Under the pieces are notes generated by a model. The model was given only the letters and a program-made list of their open reading frames with translations. It was not told the origin of the DNA and did not search any database. 61,480 bases of DNA from G963674665 sp964609625 (lineage in GTDB: Bacteria > Desulfobacterota > Desulfovibrionia > Desulfovibrionales > Desulfovibrionaceae), in the NCBI GenBank assembly GCA_964609625.1, contig CAZSRS010000022.1, forward strand, positions 1 to 61,480. Direction: 5' to 3'. A program made the position numbers and the translations under genes. This document shows, one piece after another, positions 8,507 to 16,770 of the stretch (its first letter is position 1; the number at the start of each line of letters is the position of its first letter).

Positions 8507-9829
8507 TCATGCCTTGGCCTTCATTTTTTCCGCCTTGGCAAGGGCAAACAAGCTGGAAGAGAAAACCAACAACAGGTACAGGAAATCCGAGTACTCTCGG
8601 CTGACAAAGGAGGCGCTGACGCAGTAGGCAAGAAGGGCGCAAAAGATCCCGGCGCCATTGTAGGCGAGCCAGTCGTCGCCGAGCTTGCGACCTGTGCGGT
8701 AGGCCCGCAGGGCCAGGAACATCCCGCTCAGGATCATGGCGAGAAATGAGGCCAAGCCGAGGTAGCCGGCCTCGGCCCCGACCTGGAACCATGTGCTGTG
8801 GGCCACGATTGGTGTTGCGTCGGGGTCGTAGAGCATTTTGACCTGAGTGAAGTTGCCCCAGCCCACGCCGGTCAGGGGATTGTCGTTCATGATTCTATAG
8901 GCCAGCTTCCACTCCCACATGCGTTGGACCCCGGAGTATTCCTCGTCCTTGAGTTCTCCAGACAGGGCTTCGTCCGTTTTTTTAGCTTCCTCGAAGATGC
9001 TGGTGAACTCGGTGATGGTGTGGCTGGGCATGTAGTAGGCAACCAGGGGGGAGAGCACGAGCAGGAGGATGAGTATCTGCTTCTTCTTCTGCTCGAGGAG
9101 AAAGAGGAAGGCGAAGCTCACGCCGAAACCGAGAAACCCTCCTCGAGAAAAGGTCAGGGAAAGGACCAGAATGCCCCCCAGGAGGGAGAGAAGGTGGAAT
9201 GCCTTCATCTTCTTACTGTTGGCGATCCGGAATGCGGCGTAAAACAGGGGGAAGACCATGACCAGGGCCAGGGCCCAGTCGTTGGAGTCGCCGATCCAGC
9301 CCCCTGAGCCCCTGACGTAGCCCCAGCGGCCGATGGTCTGTGTATCGGCGAGATTGTTAACTATTTTATACAGAAATGCTAGTAAGGTGGCGAAAAAGAG
9401 GATGGAGTAGTCTTTTCTGGTCCCGACCATCTGCATCGTAAGCACGGTCATCACCGTGATCTTGATGAATTCGTAGAAACGTTTTTCCGCCAATGAACTG
9501 TCCTGGGCATCAACATAGGACAGGACTGAGGCCAGGAAGAAGATCAGTATGAAGGCCAGATTGGAATCGAACTTGAATTGTGCTTTTTGGATATGGACAA
9601 AAAACACGATGATGGAAACGAGTGCCGAGATCTGCACCGGCTGCATGGCATTGAGGATAGCACTCTGCGCTTGGGGATTGGTGATGGAAAGGATGAAGTA
9701 CGTCGCGGGAGCGAGGATCGGATAGCGGAATGCAATGAGCAGGAGCGTGCAGCACAGCAAGACAAAAAAAAGCGTCAACGTGGCGGAGTTGTAAAAGTAT
9801 TGCCCCAAGAGATAGAGTAGTTTGTGCAT
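8507..9829 (-). CDS. XrtA-associated O-antigen-ligase-like (Wzy/WaaL family) membrane protein
   Basis: 440 residues with about ten hydrophobic segments and a large loop at about 270-345. The pattern fits the putative O-glycosylation ligase family linked to exosortase A: a conserved WGYVRGSGGWIGDSNDWALA loop, LTFSRGGFLGF, and NPLTGVGWGNF followed by HSTWFQVGAEAGYLGL. Family members join glycan from a lipid carrier to an acceptor or polymerise repeats in the periplasm. Whether it acts as polymerase or ligase here cannot be decided from sequence. It sits between the deacetylase and a sulfotransferase. Confidence 0.82.
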   Translation of the reverse strand: MHKLLYLLGQYFYNSATLTLFFVLLCCTLLLIAFRYPILAPATYFILSITNPQAQSAILNAMQPVQISALVSIIVFFVHIQKAQFKFDSNLAFILIFFLASVLSYVDAQDSSLAEKRFYEFIKITVMTVLTMQMVGTRKDYSILFFATLLAFLYKIVNNLADTQTIGRWGYVRGSGGWIGDSNDWALALVMVFPLFYAAFRIANSKKMKAFHLLSLLGGILVLSLTFSRGGFLGFGVSFAFLFLLEQKKKQILILLLVLSPLVAYYMPSHTITEFTSIFEEAKKTDEALSGELKDEEYSGVQRMWEWKLAYRIMNDNPLTGVGWGNFTQVKMLYDPDATPIVAHSTWFQVGAEAGYLGLASFLAMILSGMFLALRAYRTGRKLGDDWLAYNGAGIFCALLAYCVSASFVSREYSDFLYLLLVFSSSLFALAKAEKMKAKA

Positions 9830-9923
9830 TTCTTTAATAGCTATGTTGTTTAATGCAACTCCAAAAATTATGCGAAGCAGCTCTTATATTATGATTGATG
9901 CACATTGTCATAATGAAGCATAC

Positions 9924-10781
9924 TTACCAATCATTGTTATTTTCATAGTCAAGCGCAACAACAATGTCTCCATGTACATCTTTAAAATGCTTTTTGTTCA
10001 ATTCAGTAAAATAATTACGCCAGTCTCCAGGGGTTCCTTTTCGATAGTGAGACCGCTTATCCTCTTCTCCAGTTTTCCGCCCTTGCGTAATTCTAGTAAA
10101 TGACTTGCTTAATATCTCCAATGCTATTACGGCTTCAGATAACTTTTTAGAAAAAATGTTTGAAACAAATTTTCCACACTTGTTCCTGCATAGTTTTCGT
10201 TTCAGCGCTGCTTCCATTATATTAAGAATGCTTGGAATGGCTTTGGTACCCTCTTTTAGTAAGTTCATACGCCGAAATATTTCAATGAAGGATTCGACTG
10301 GCTGCACAACAAGTTGCTCCATTTTTATCTCAAAAATATACATATCGTTATAGTTCCACGAACGCATGAGATCAAGCTGCCATTTTCTAAAGTCAATCTC
10401 CGCATTTATTCCCTTTTCCATGGGCATGCTTTGTAATTGCTTTCGGTGCTCAACTAGAGAATCCCAGTTTTCCGTAGAATGCGAATGCAAATGAGAAAAA
10501 TATGCAGAGGTAACAATATCTCGCGGGTCACGGATGATATGAAAACCAGTATATGGCAGTCCCATTTGATCAACATAACAGTAGTCAGCATTCGTGTATG
10601 AGAAAAACTCAATATGCTTATGCTGGATAATTGCATCAATTGAATTGCCGAATTCCTTATTGTTACTGAAACTTGCAAAATTCAGGCCCAATTGACTGCA
10701 AAGGGACATCAGAATGCTGTTGACCCAAGAGGTTGCACACTTATGGTGGCCAAAAAAACAGTATACCTCGTTTGGATTCAT
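9924..10781 (-). CDS. Sulfotransferase family protein
   Basis: 285 residues. The 5'-phosphosulfate-binding loop of PAPS-dependent sulfotransferases is seen near the N-terminus (GHHKCATSWVNSIL) and the 3'-phosphate-binding motif as IIRDPRDIVTSAYFSH. The C-terminal RKGTPGDWRNYFTELNKKHF is the conserved KG-GDW segment of the family. It should move sulfate from PAPS to a hydroxyl or amine of a sugar, here probably the EPS. The gene is markedly AT-rich, in contrast to the second sulfotransferase of the locus (18594-19520), so the two probably have different origins. Confidence 0.85.
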   Translation of the reverse strand: MNPNEVYCFFGHHKCATSWVNSILMSLCSQLGLNFASFSNNKEFGNSIDAIIQHKHIEFFSYTNADYCYVDQMGLPYTGFHIIRDPRDIVTSAYFSHLHSHSTENWDSLVEHRKQLQSMPMEKGINAEIDFRKWQLDLMRSWNYNDMYIFEIKMEQLVVQPVESFIEIFRRMNLLKEGTKAIPSILNIMEAALKRKLCRNKCGKFVSNIFSKKLSEAVIALEILSKSFTRITQGRKTGEEDKRSHYRKGTPGDWRNYFTELNKKHFKDVHGDIVVALDYENNNDW

Positions 10782-10965
10782 TGTGCATTCCTCTTAGCAC
10801 TTTATGTATTACGTTTGACTTCCAAACCTGCTACACCAGCCGGCACAGAGATCAATATGTAGTAATAGTATTTATATTGTATATTAACAAGCTCTACTTG
10901 GTCCTCGTCAATCTTTTCCCTGAGGAGTTGACACCTAGACGGTGGAATGCCTTGCTTTTTAAAGT

Positions 10966-11097
10966 TTATCTTCTATCAAAAGATAGCCGCATAAGTCCAT
11001 ATGCATGTAATATATCGTTCCAATCTTCCTTGAGCAAAGTAACGAGAAACTTCAGCTGCGCAAGGTCATTATGGGCCAATATCAAATATACTATTCC
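10966..11097 (-). pseudogene. Fragment resembling the start of a GT14-type glycosyltransferase
   Basis: On the minus strand a short frame reads GIVYLILAHNDLAQLKFLV, then about 20 residues ending in KEDWNDI before it runs into unrelated residues and a stop. This matches the N-terminal beta-strand and first helix of core-2/I-branching (GT14) glycosyltransferases, normally about 300 residues long, so only some 10 percent remains. It has no start of its own and overlaps the debris of a methyltransferase just upstream. Identification rests on one motif. Confidence 0.45.
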
Positions 11098-11110
11098 ACT
11101 CTCTTGTGCG

Positions 11111-11347
11111 TCATGCGATATGCACTTGGATTTTTGAAGTGCGGAACTCATATTTTAAAATGCCACCCTCTCTGAGTACCTTTGATGCCTCGTGCAGGAA
11201 GTGCCCTGCAGAATCGACGTGTTCAAAACCATCCTTGCACTATATTACAGAAATAGTATTCTGTTCTAGGAAGGTACAGTGTTTGTTAATGTCTGCAACA
11301 ATATCCTGACCGAAATCTAGGGCATTGACATTGATCCAGCCGTTCAT
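11111..11347 (-). pseudogene. Decayed SAM-dependent methyltransferase fragment
   Basis: One minus-strand frame from 11347 to 11113 reads NGWINVNALDFGQDIVADIN, then an in-frame TAG at 11240-11242, then FEHVDSAGHFLHEASKVLRE and GGILKYEF. These are recognisable parts of a class I methyltransferase (motif-I side GxDIVADI, the EHxxS region, and the FLxEAxRVLRxGG post-II segment). The stop codon, the missing N-terminus and the loss of the C-terminus make it non-functional. It lies directly upstream of the GT14-like fragment, so both may derive from one replaced operon segment. Confidence 0.65.
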
Positions 11348-11440
11348 TTTATTAGGCCGAAACAAGGATGCACCTTCATGGTTTTACTCCATAGATCGTA
11401 GTGGAAGTTATTGTATATTTTTCGTCTCGTTTCATGCATT

Positions 11441-12676
11441 CTATCGAGAAAGTAGTCGTGTTGCCGATGAAATATAGGAGTTCTCCACCAACTCCGCATG
11501 CCGCGCGGCGCTGAACTCCCCGGCCACGGTCTCCCGAGCCGCCTTGCCGAGCGCGGCGCCCCGGTCCGGCGCGTTCCGGATATCCAGGATCGCCCCGGCC
11601 ATGGATTCGGGATCCTTGGGGGCGGTCAGCAGCCCGTTCACCCCATGGCGGACAAATTCCCTCGGTCCGCCTGCATCCGTGGCGATCACAGGCCTGCCCA
11701 AGGCCATACCCTCGAGGACCACCCGACCGAATGGTTCAGGCGAGATGGACCCATGTACCACCAAGTTGCAGGCCGCCATTACACTGGGAACATCGGAACG
11801 GTGCCCCAGCAGGCAGGCCGAATCCCGCAACCCGTTCGCCCGCATACAATGCAGCACCGCGTCCTTGTAGCTCTCGCAGCCCGGCGGGGAGCCGCCGACA
11901 AGCAGCGCCTTCATGTCCGGCGCTTGCCGCAGGGCCAAGGAAAAGGCCTCGAGGAACTCCAACTGCCCCTTCCAGGGCATCAGGCTGCCGAACATTCCCA
12001 CCACAAAGGTTTCTGGTGGCAGACCGAGTTCCCCGCGTACCGTGGCACCCTTGGCCGAGGCCGTGAATGTCCGCACATCCAGGCCCTCGGGGACGATGTC
12101 CATGCGCTCCGATTCCACACCGAGTGCGGCCACGGTATCGGCCACATATCGCGAGACAGGAAGATAACGCGCCACTCGTTTGGCCAGAAATGCGCTGACT
12201 CTGCTGGGAAACTCCGGGCCCCGTACATGCACCACGCAGGGAACCCCGGCGATGTGTGCGCCGCGGATGGCTGCGTCGTTGATCAACGTGCCGTTGTTGG
12301 CGTGCACGATATCGATGCGATGCTCTTGCACATACCGGGCAATGGCGCGAGCGCATACGCGCCCCGGCCCCAGTGCGTCGGCCAGGTAGGCGATGTTCCC
12401 GCCCCTGTTGCCCGCCACGAGCCGCATGGCTTTTTCAAGGCGTGCGTTCGGGCCGTAGACACGATTGCGCGGCAGCACGCCAACTGCGTCGAGAACCCCT
12501 TGCGGCCGAAAAAACTCCTGTGGGTAGGATGTGAGCAGTTCATAGCGCACCCCCCGCCCCTCCATGCCCTGGAACAGCGCGGCAAGGCTGGTGAGCGCAC
12601 CGCCGAAGCCATTGCCCTGTTCCACGACAAGTACGCGCAGGGGGCGTGATCCCCACTTCCGACTTGGTTCATTCAT
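11441..12676 (-). CDS. GT4 family glycosyltransferase
   Basis: About 411 residues. GT4 features: VEQGNGFGGALTSLAAL near the N-terminus, HVRGPEFPSRVSAFLAKRV, MFGSLMPWKGQLEFLEAF and the EX7E motif PEPFGRVVLEGMALGRPVIA. It should add a sugar to the EPS repeat in the cytosol. The ATG at 12676 overlaps the previous stop by 8 bases; an ATG at 12691 is an alternative, but neither has a strong ribosome-binding site. The C-terminus falls exactly at the edge of the AT-rich block, so the last few residues may have been replaced at the joint. Confidence 0.87.
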   Translation of the reverse strand: MNEPSRKWGSRPLRVLVVEQGNGFGGALTSLAALFQGMEGRGVRYELLTSYPQEFFRPQGVLDAVGVLPRNRVYGPNARLEKAMRLVAGNRGGNIAYLADALGPGRVCARAIARYVQEHRIDIVHANNGTLINDAAIRGAHIAGVPCVVHVRGPEFPSRVSAFLAKRVARYLPVSRYVADTVAALGVESERMDIVPEGLDVRTFTASAKGATVRGELGLPPETFVVGMFGSLMPWKGQLEFLEAFSLALRQAPDMKALLVGGSPPGCESYKDAVLHCMRANGLRDSACLLGHRSDVPSVMAACNLVVHGSISPEPFGRVVLEGMALGRPVIATDAGGPREFVRHGVNGLLTAPKDPESMAGAILDIRNAPDRGAALGKAARETVAGEFSAARHAELVENSYISSATRLLSR

Positions 12677-13808
12677 GACCCGATCCAGCATGAGCGGTAC
12701 TTTGCAAAAAATGTTCCCTGTGAACGGCGGCGGCAGTGTCCCAGCGGAACATGCCGATACGCGTGGCGCCCAACGCTGTGAGTCGTTCCCTGGCTTGGTC
12801 GTCGCGGAACAACTCGCTCATGGCCAAGGCCATGGCCTCGATGTCACGCGCGTCGATCATTCGTGCCGCGTCTCCCACCACTTCCGGAATACTGGCCGCA
12901 TCCGAGGCGATCACCGGCGTGCCCAGGGCCATGGCCTCCAACGGAGGCAAGCCGAAACCCTCGAAAAGTGATGGATACAAGAAGAGCAGCGCGCCCTGGT
13001 AAAGGGTGTCACGCGTCCTCCGATCCACGAAGCCAAAGAGCCTGGCCGATTCCTGGATGCCCAACTCGCGGACAAGCGTCTCCATCCCAGCCCTGACTCC
13101 GGGCTGCAAACCCGAGACCACCAGCCGCAGGTCCGGATGCTCGCGGACGGCCAAGGCAAAGGCCCGAATGGCGCCGGCCGTGTTCTTCCACCAGCTCCGC
13201 GCACCAAGGACATAGACAAAGGGCGGCTCGATGCCCAGTTCGCGCCGCAAATACCCGCAGGCTCCGGCGCGGTCGGGAAACGGACGCTCAGGCAGGCTCG
13301 CTCCGTTCGGGACAACGAAGACCCTCTCCCGGGGAAGGCCGAACACGCCCCGCACGCGTCCCGCGGCATGGCGGCTGACGGTCAAGACCCGGGTGGCATG
13401 CCGACGGGCCAGAGCAGGCACCAGCCGGCGGTGGTACAGCCGTTCAAGGTGGCTCAGCTTCGCCATTTCCTGAAGCAAGGTGTCATGGATGGTCACCACC
13501 TGGGGCACGCTTCTGACTGGAAATGCCGTGTTGGCAGGGCTCCAGAACACGTCGAGTTCCTGCTCGGCCAGGAAGCGGGGCAAGGCCCACCAGTCCCAAA
13601 TGTGAACGCGGCTGCCCCGTGGCGCGGCGACTCGGGCAGGGACAAGCCTCGCCGGGCTGGAAAGAGCGGCTGGAAACGTACCGTCCTCGTACAACAGCAG
13701 AAACTCGTCACCCGACTCCGGCCAGGCGGCCAGGATTTCGGTGAGATACCTGCCGATGCCCCTGAGTTCGGGATGGACCAGTACCCGGGCGTCCACGGCT
13801 ATGCGCAT
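12669..13808 (-). CDS. GT4 family glycosyltransferase
   Basis: 379 residues from the ATG at 13808, which has GGAGG 7 bases upstream; the open frame continues further up without a better start. It reads MRIAVDARVLVHPELRGIGR, the usual entry of the mannosyltransferase-like GT4 subgroup, then VTIHDTLLQEM, VLGARSWWKNTAGAIRAF and EX7E as FEGFGLPPLEAMALGTPVIAS. The start overlaps the end of the upstream fusion gene by 10 bases and its own stop overlaps the next gene, so translation is probably coupled. The sugar transferred is unknown. Confidence 0.9.
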   Translation of the reverse strand: MRIAVDARVLVHPELRGIGRYLTEILAAWPESGDEFLLLYEDGTFPAALSSPARLVPARVAAPRGSRVHIWDWWALPRFLAEQELDVFWSPANTAFPVRSVPQVVTIHDTLLQEMAKLSHLERLYHRRLVPALARRHATRVLTVSRHAAGRVRGVFGLPRERVFVVPNGASLPERPFPDRAGACGYLRRELGIEPPFVYVLGARSWWKNTAGAIRAFALAVREHPDLRLVVSGLQPGVRAGMETLVRELGIQESARLFGFVDRRTRDTLYQGALLFLYPSLFEGFGLPPLEAMALGTPVIASDAASIPEVVGDAARMIDARDIEAMALAMSELFRDDQARERLTALGATRIGMFRWDTAAAVHREHFLQSTAHAGSGHE

Positions 13809-16726
13809 GGCCCCTCCGGGGAAAAGAAACGTCCCAGGATGTCCAGGGCCTCGCGGACGCGGACCTCCCACTGATGTGCCATGGCCGCTTCGCGACGTGG
13901 GGCGATCGCCTCGGATGGTTCGGCAAGTGCCTTTGCGATGGCCGCTTCGAATTCCCGCGCATCTGCGGCCACGTGCACGTGTTCCCGCAGATCGGGATGC
14001 ATCGCCACATTCGTGGAGACGATTGGTCGCCCCGTGGCCAAATAGTCGTAGAGCTTGATGGGATCGAGGGTGGCGGTCAGCTCGTCCACGATATGCGGCA
14101 GCAGGCAGACGTCCGCTTGTGCGGCCACCCTGGCGGCTTCGTTATAGGGCAGCGGGCCGGTGAAAACAACGTTGGGCAGAGGACGCAAGGGAGTCAGGAC
14201 GGATTCCCTGCAGACCACCGGCCCCACGAGCAAGAAGGTCCAGTCTGGCCGCGCGCGGGCCACCGTGGCCAGCATGGAAACATCCAGGCGTTCCGTGATT
14301 TGCGAAAGATACACCAGCCGCGGGCTGGAGATGTCGGACAGAACTGGTTGAAGCGCCTCTCCAGGCCCGGGGGGGCGGAACACCGTGGGATCCGTGGCGT
14401 TGGGCAGTAGATACGTCCAGGGACAGACCTTCGCCGCCCGCCTCCGCAGCGCTTCGGACACGGTCAGGACCACGTCCGCGCGGCGCAGGAGTTCCTCCTG
14501 GTCACGCTCCAGCCGACGACGATCGGCTTCAGGCAACCAGGCTGGAAAGGCCTGGGTCCAGTCGTCGGTCCAGTCGTAGACGATGAGTTCCGCCCGGGCG
14601 CCGAGGATTTCCAGGAGGGACAACTGCGAGGGGTGGTACAGCCAGAGTATGTAGCCTCCGGTCAGTCCCTCCCTCTTGATGGCCCTGACGATCTGCCTTG
14701 CCAGGGAGGCGGCGTTGGCCCGTGCCGCGGCCCGCAGACTGCGGTTGCCAGGGTAGGGCAGCACCGGGCTGAGGAGGCGGAAATTCTTGCCAGGAGAAAG
14801 GACTCCCGGGCGCAGTGCCCGCCTGAGGCGCGCTCCCAGGGGTGTGCGGGATAGCAGCAGGTGGGCTCCCTCCACGATGGCCGTACCCGTGACCGGCGGT
14901 TCCACGTACAGGGTCTTTCCGGCCCTGTTGCTTGCCGCGAGATCGTAAAGGAGCCGTTGTTTCCGCTTCCACAGATCGCTCCACTGGTCCCAGCTCAGGC
15001 AGACGATTCCAGGCAGGGGACCGGGTGTTTTCCCTGGGCCGAGGCGCAGGCGCATGCGCCCCTTCACGGCGCCCTTCTTCTGTTGGGGCGAGGTTTCCTC
15101 CACGGTCGCGGACTCCATGGCCGCGATTTCCACCAGGCCTGAGGCGGCCATGGTCGTGCCGCGGGGTTGCAGTTCCAGCAACGTCGGATTGGAAACGGCC
15201 CGGACTACACTCCGGCAGGTGGAGGGGCCGAAAAGCAGGGCGCTGCCCGAGTGCGCGGTCAGGGTGCCCTCCTTGGCGGCGATGTTCACGGGGCGAAAAC
15301 GGTCGGCCCGTGTTTCCCCTTCGCTGGAAAGGATGTCGCGGAATTCCAGAAAACGCTCCCCACAGAGAATCGTGCGTTTCCAGCGCAGACCGTCACGGCT
15401 GAAGACAAGGCCATGGGTGTCTGCCCCGGCGAGTTCGATTGTCCCGCTTGTCCCTACAGGGGCGAGCCAGTTTCCCCGCACCAGGGCCAGGGGCGCCCAT
15501 AGGTTCTGGAGCTGGCCGGATGCCTCGGACTTGGCGTATTCCCCGTATTTCCCAGGACCAGGGCCGAGGGGGCGGCGGAACAGGGCCACACCTCCGAAAT
15601 ACAGGTCATGGGGCGTGATCCCGGCCTCGGTCAGGTATCCCTCTCCTGGGCGACCCGCGCTGAACAGTGCGTAGTACCGGCGCCTGCGGATCGCGAGCAG
15701 CCCGGAAGCTGCCAGGATCTCGTCGCCTTCCGGAGGCGGCGCGGGTTCGACAATCGGCGTTTCCAACATCGCGGCCTTGAGCAGCCAGACAGCGGCAAAG
15801 GCGTTGTACACGCTCAGATGGTGGTAGTCGTACCATCCTGCCCGCGCTGTGTGAGGGGCGGTGTTGCAGACAAGGGGAAACAATCCGTCGCTCCCTTGCC
15901 AGGAGGCCAAGAGTCTGGTGGTGGCTTCCGCGGCCCAAAGGAGCCGGGGGGCCAGCTCCGGGCAAAGCGCCGAGACAGCGCGGAAGAGGTAGATGGCGGC
16001 AGCGTAGCCGAAGATCTGTCCCTGTCCGCGCCCCAGGGCGTTCATCTCGCCGTCGGGCGCGGTCACGGCCAGAAGCCATCTGGCGGCCTTGATCACGGCC
16101 GGCACTATCTCTGGACGTTCATCGCGCATCAGGTGCAGTAAACAGGCCGAGTAGGCGTGGTATTGGCTGGGCAGGCTCTTGCCAGGGATGTCCTCGATGC
16201 CGCCGTCCATGTTCTGGGCCCTGAGCACGAACTCAAGCCACTCCGAGGCAGCTTCGCGTTGTCGCGGTTCGTCGCGCAAGGCCGCGCGCAGCAGCGCGGC
16301 CCTGGCGCGCATGGCCACCCAGTTCACCGCGAAATGCTTATTGGTCTTCCAGCTTCCCATGGCCACGAGGCATTCCATGCGTAGTTCCGCGGGCAGGGAA
16401 CCACCCGCCAGAGCAAGGCCTTCGGCCAGGGCCAGATTGTTGAAATCCCAGTGGTAGTCCCAACTGCCCGGTGCGTACTCCTCCGGGCTGGTGCGCAGGT
16501 GGAAGCGCAGGGCCCTGGCCGCGGGATCAAGCCACGCGTCGCCCCCTTCAAGGGTATGCAGCAAAAGGCAGGCCCAGGCGAAATGCGTGGCAGCGTAGTG
16601 TTCCCCAGGAACCGTTGCGCTCAGGGGGTCACGGATCCCGCCATGGTCAATCCCCTGCTCTTCCACTTGATGGCGGGAGAGGGCGGAGATTGTCGGTTTG
16701 GCGAGGGTTATGAGTCCCGTATCCAT
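13799..16726 (-). CDS. Fusion of a heparinase-like alpha/alpha-toroid protein with a TuaH-like glycosyltransferase
   Basis: 975 residues in one open frame. Residues 1 to about 325 form repeated helices with conserved aromatic and His residues (WDYHWDFNNLALAEG; GWYDYHHLSVYNAFAAVWLL), and about 330-565 a beta-rich part, the layout of heparinase II/III and related polysaccharide lyases. From about 571 a GT4-type domain begins (GIVCLSWDQWSDLWKRKQRL, LYVEPP, VYDWTDDWTQAFPAWLPEADR, then DPIKLYDYLATGRPIVS), like TuaH-type glycosyltransferases. There is no signal peptide, so both halves should be cytosolic or face the glycosyltransferase. An alpha/alpha-toroid can also be an epimerase or hydrolase; no reaction can be proven. 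The fusion is unusual, and no internal stop or start suggests two genes. Confidence 0.78.
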   Translation of the reverse strand: MDTGLITLAKPTISALSRHQVEEQGIDHGGIRDPLSATVPGEHYAATHFAWACLLLHTLEGGDAWLDPAARALRFHLRTSPEEYAPGSWDYHWDFNNLALAEGLALAGGSLPAELRMECLVAMGSWKTNKHFAVNWVAMRARAALLRAALRDEPRQREAASEWLEFVLRAQNMDGGIEDIPGKSLPSQYHAYSACLLHLMRDERPEIVPAVIKAARWLLAVTAPDGEMNALGRGQGQIFGYAAAIYLFRAVSALCPELAPRLLWAAEATTRLLASWQGSDGLFPLVCNTAPHTARAGWYDYHHLSVYNAFAAVWLLKAAMLETPIVEPAPPPEGDEILAASGLLAIRRRRYYALFSAGRPGEGYLTEAGITPHDLYFGGVALFRRPLGPGPGKYGEYAKSEASGQLQNLWAPLALVRGNWLAPVGTSGTIELAGADTHGLVFSRDGLRWKRTILCGERFLEFRDILSSEGETRADRFRPVNIAAKEGTLTAHSGSALLFGPSTCRSVVRAVSNPTLLELQPRGTTMAASGLVEIAAMESATVEETSPQQKKGAVKGRMRLRLGPGKTPGPLPGIVCLSWDQWSDLWKRKQRLLYDLAASNRAGKTLYVEPPVTGTAIVEGAHLLLSRTPLGARLRRALRPGVLSPGKNFRLLSPVLPYPGNRSLRAAARANAASLARQIVRAIKREGLTGGYILWLYHPSQLSLLEILGARAELIVYDWTDDWTQAFPAWLPEADRRRLERDQEELLRRADVVLTVSEALRRRAAKVCPWTYLLPNATDPTVFRPPGPGEALQPVLSDISSPRLVYLSQITERLDVSMLATVARARPDWTFLLVGPVVCRESVLTPLRPLPNVVFTGPLPYNEAARVAAQADVCLLPHIVDELTATLDPIKLYDYLATGRPIVSTNVAMHPDLREHVHVAADAREFEAAIAKALAEPSEAIAPRREAAMAHQWEVRVREALDILGRFFSPEGPCA

Positions 16727-16770
16727 TCCGTTGCCTGATCAAAGTGTTGGAAAAGTCCGTTCTGGTCTTT

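Larger units (their letters stand above)
9830..11440. other. AT-rich segment with a sulfotransferase and gene debris
   Basis: This is a second AT-rich block inside the operon. It contains one intact gene (9924-10781) and, at 10782-11440, about 660 bases with no intact gene but with two recognisable decayed minus-strand fragments, listed separately. No transposase was found. The block ends sharply at the GC-rich glycosyltransferase whose stop is at 11441. Confidence 0.65.

Noticed and set aside
11498..12649. A 383-codon plus-strand open frame
   Set aside because: It is antisense to a clear GT4 gene; high GC content opens such frames.
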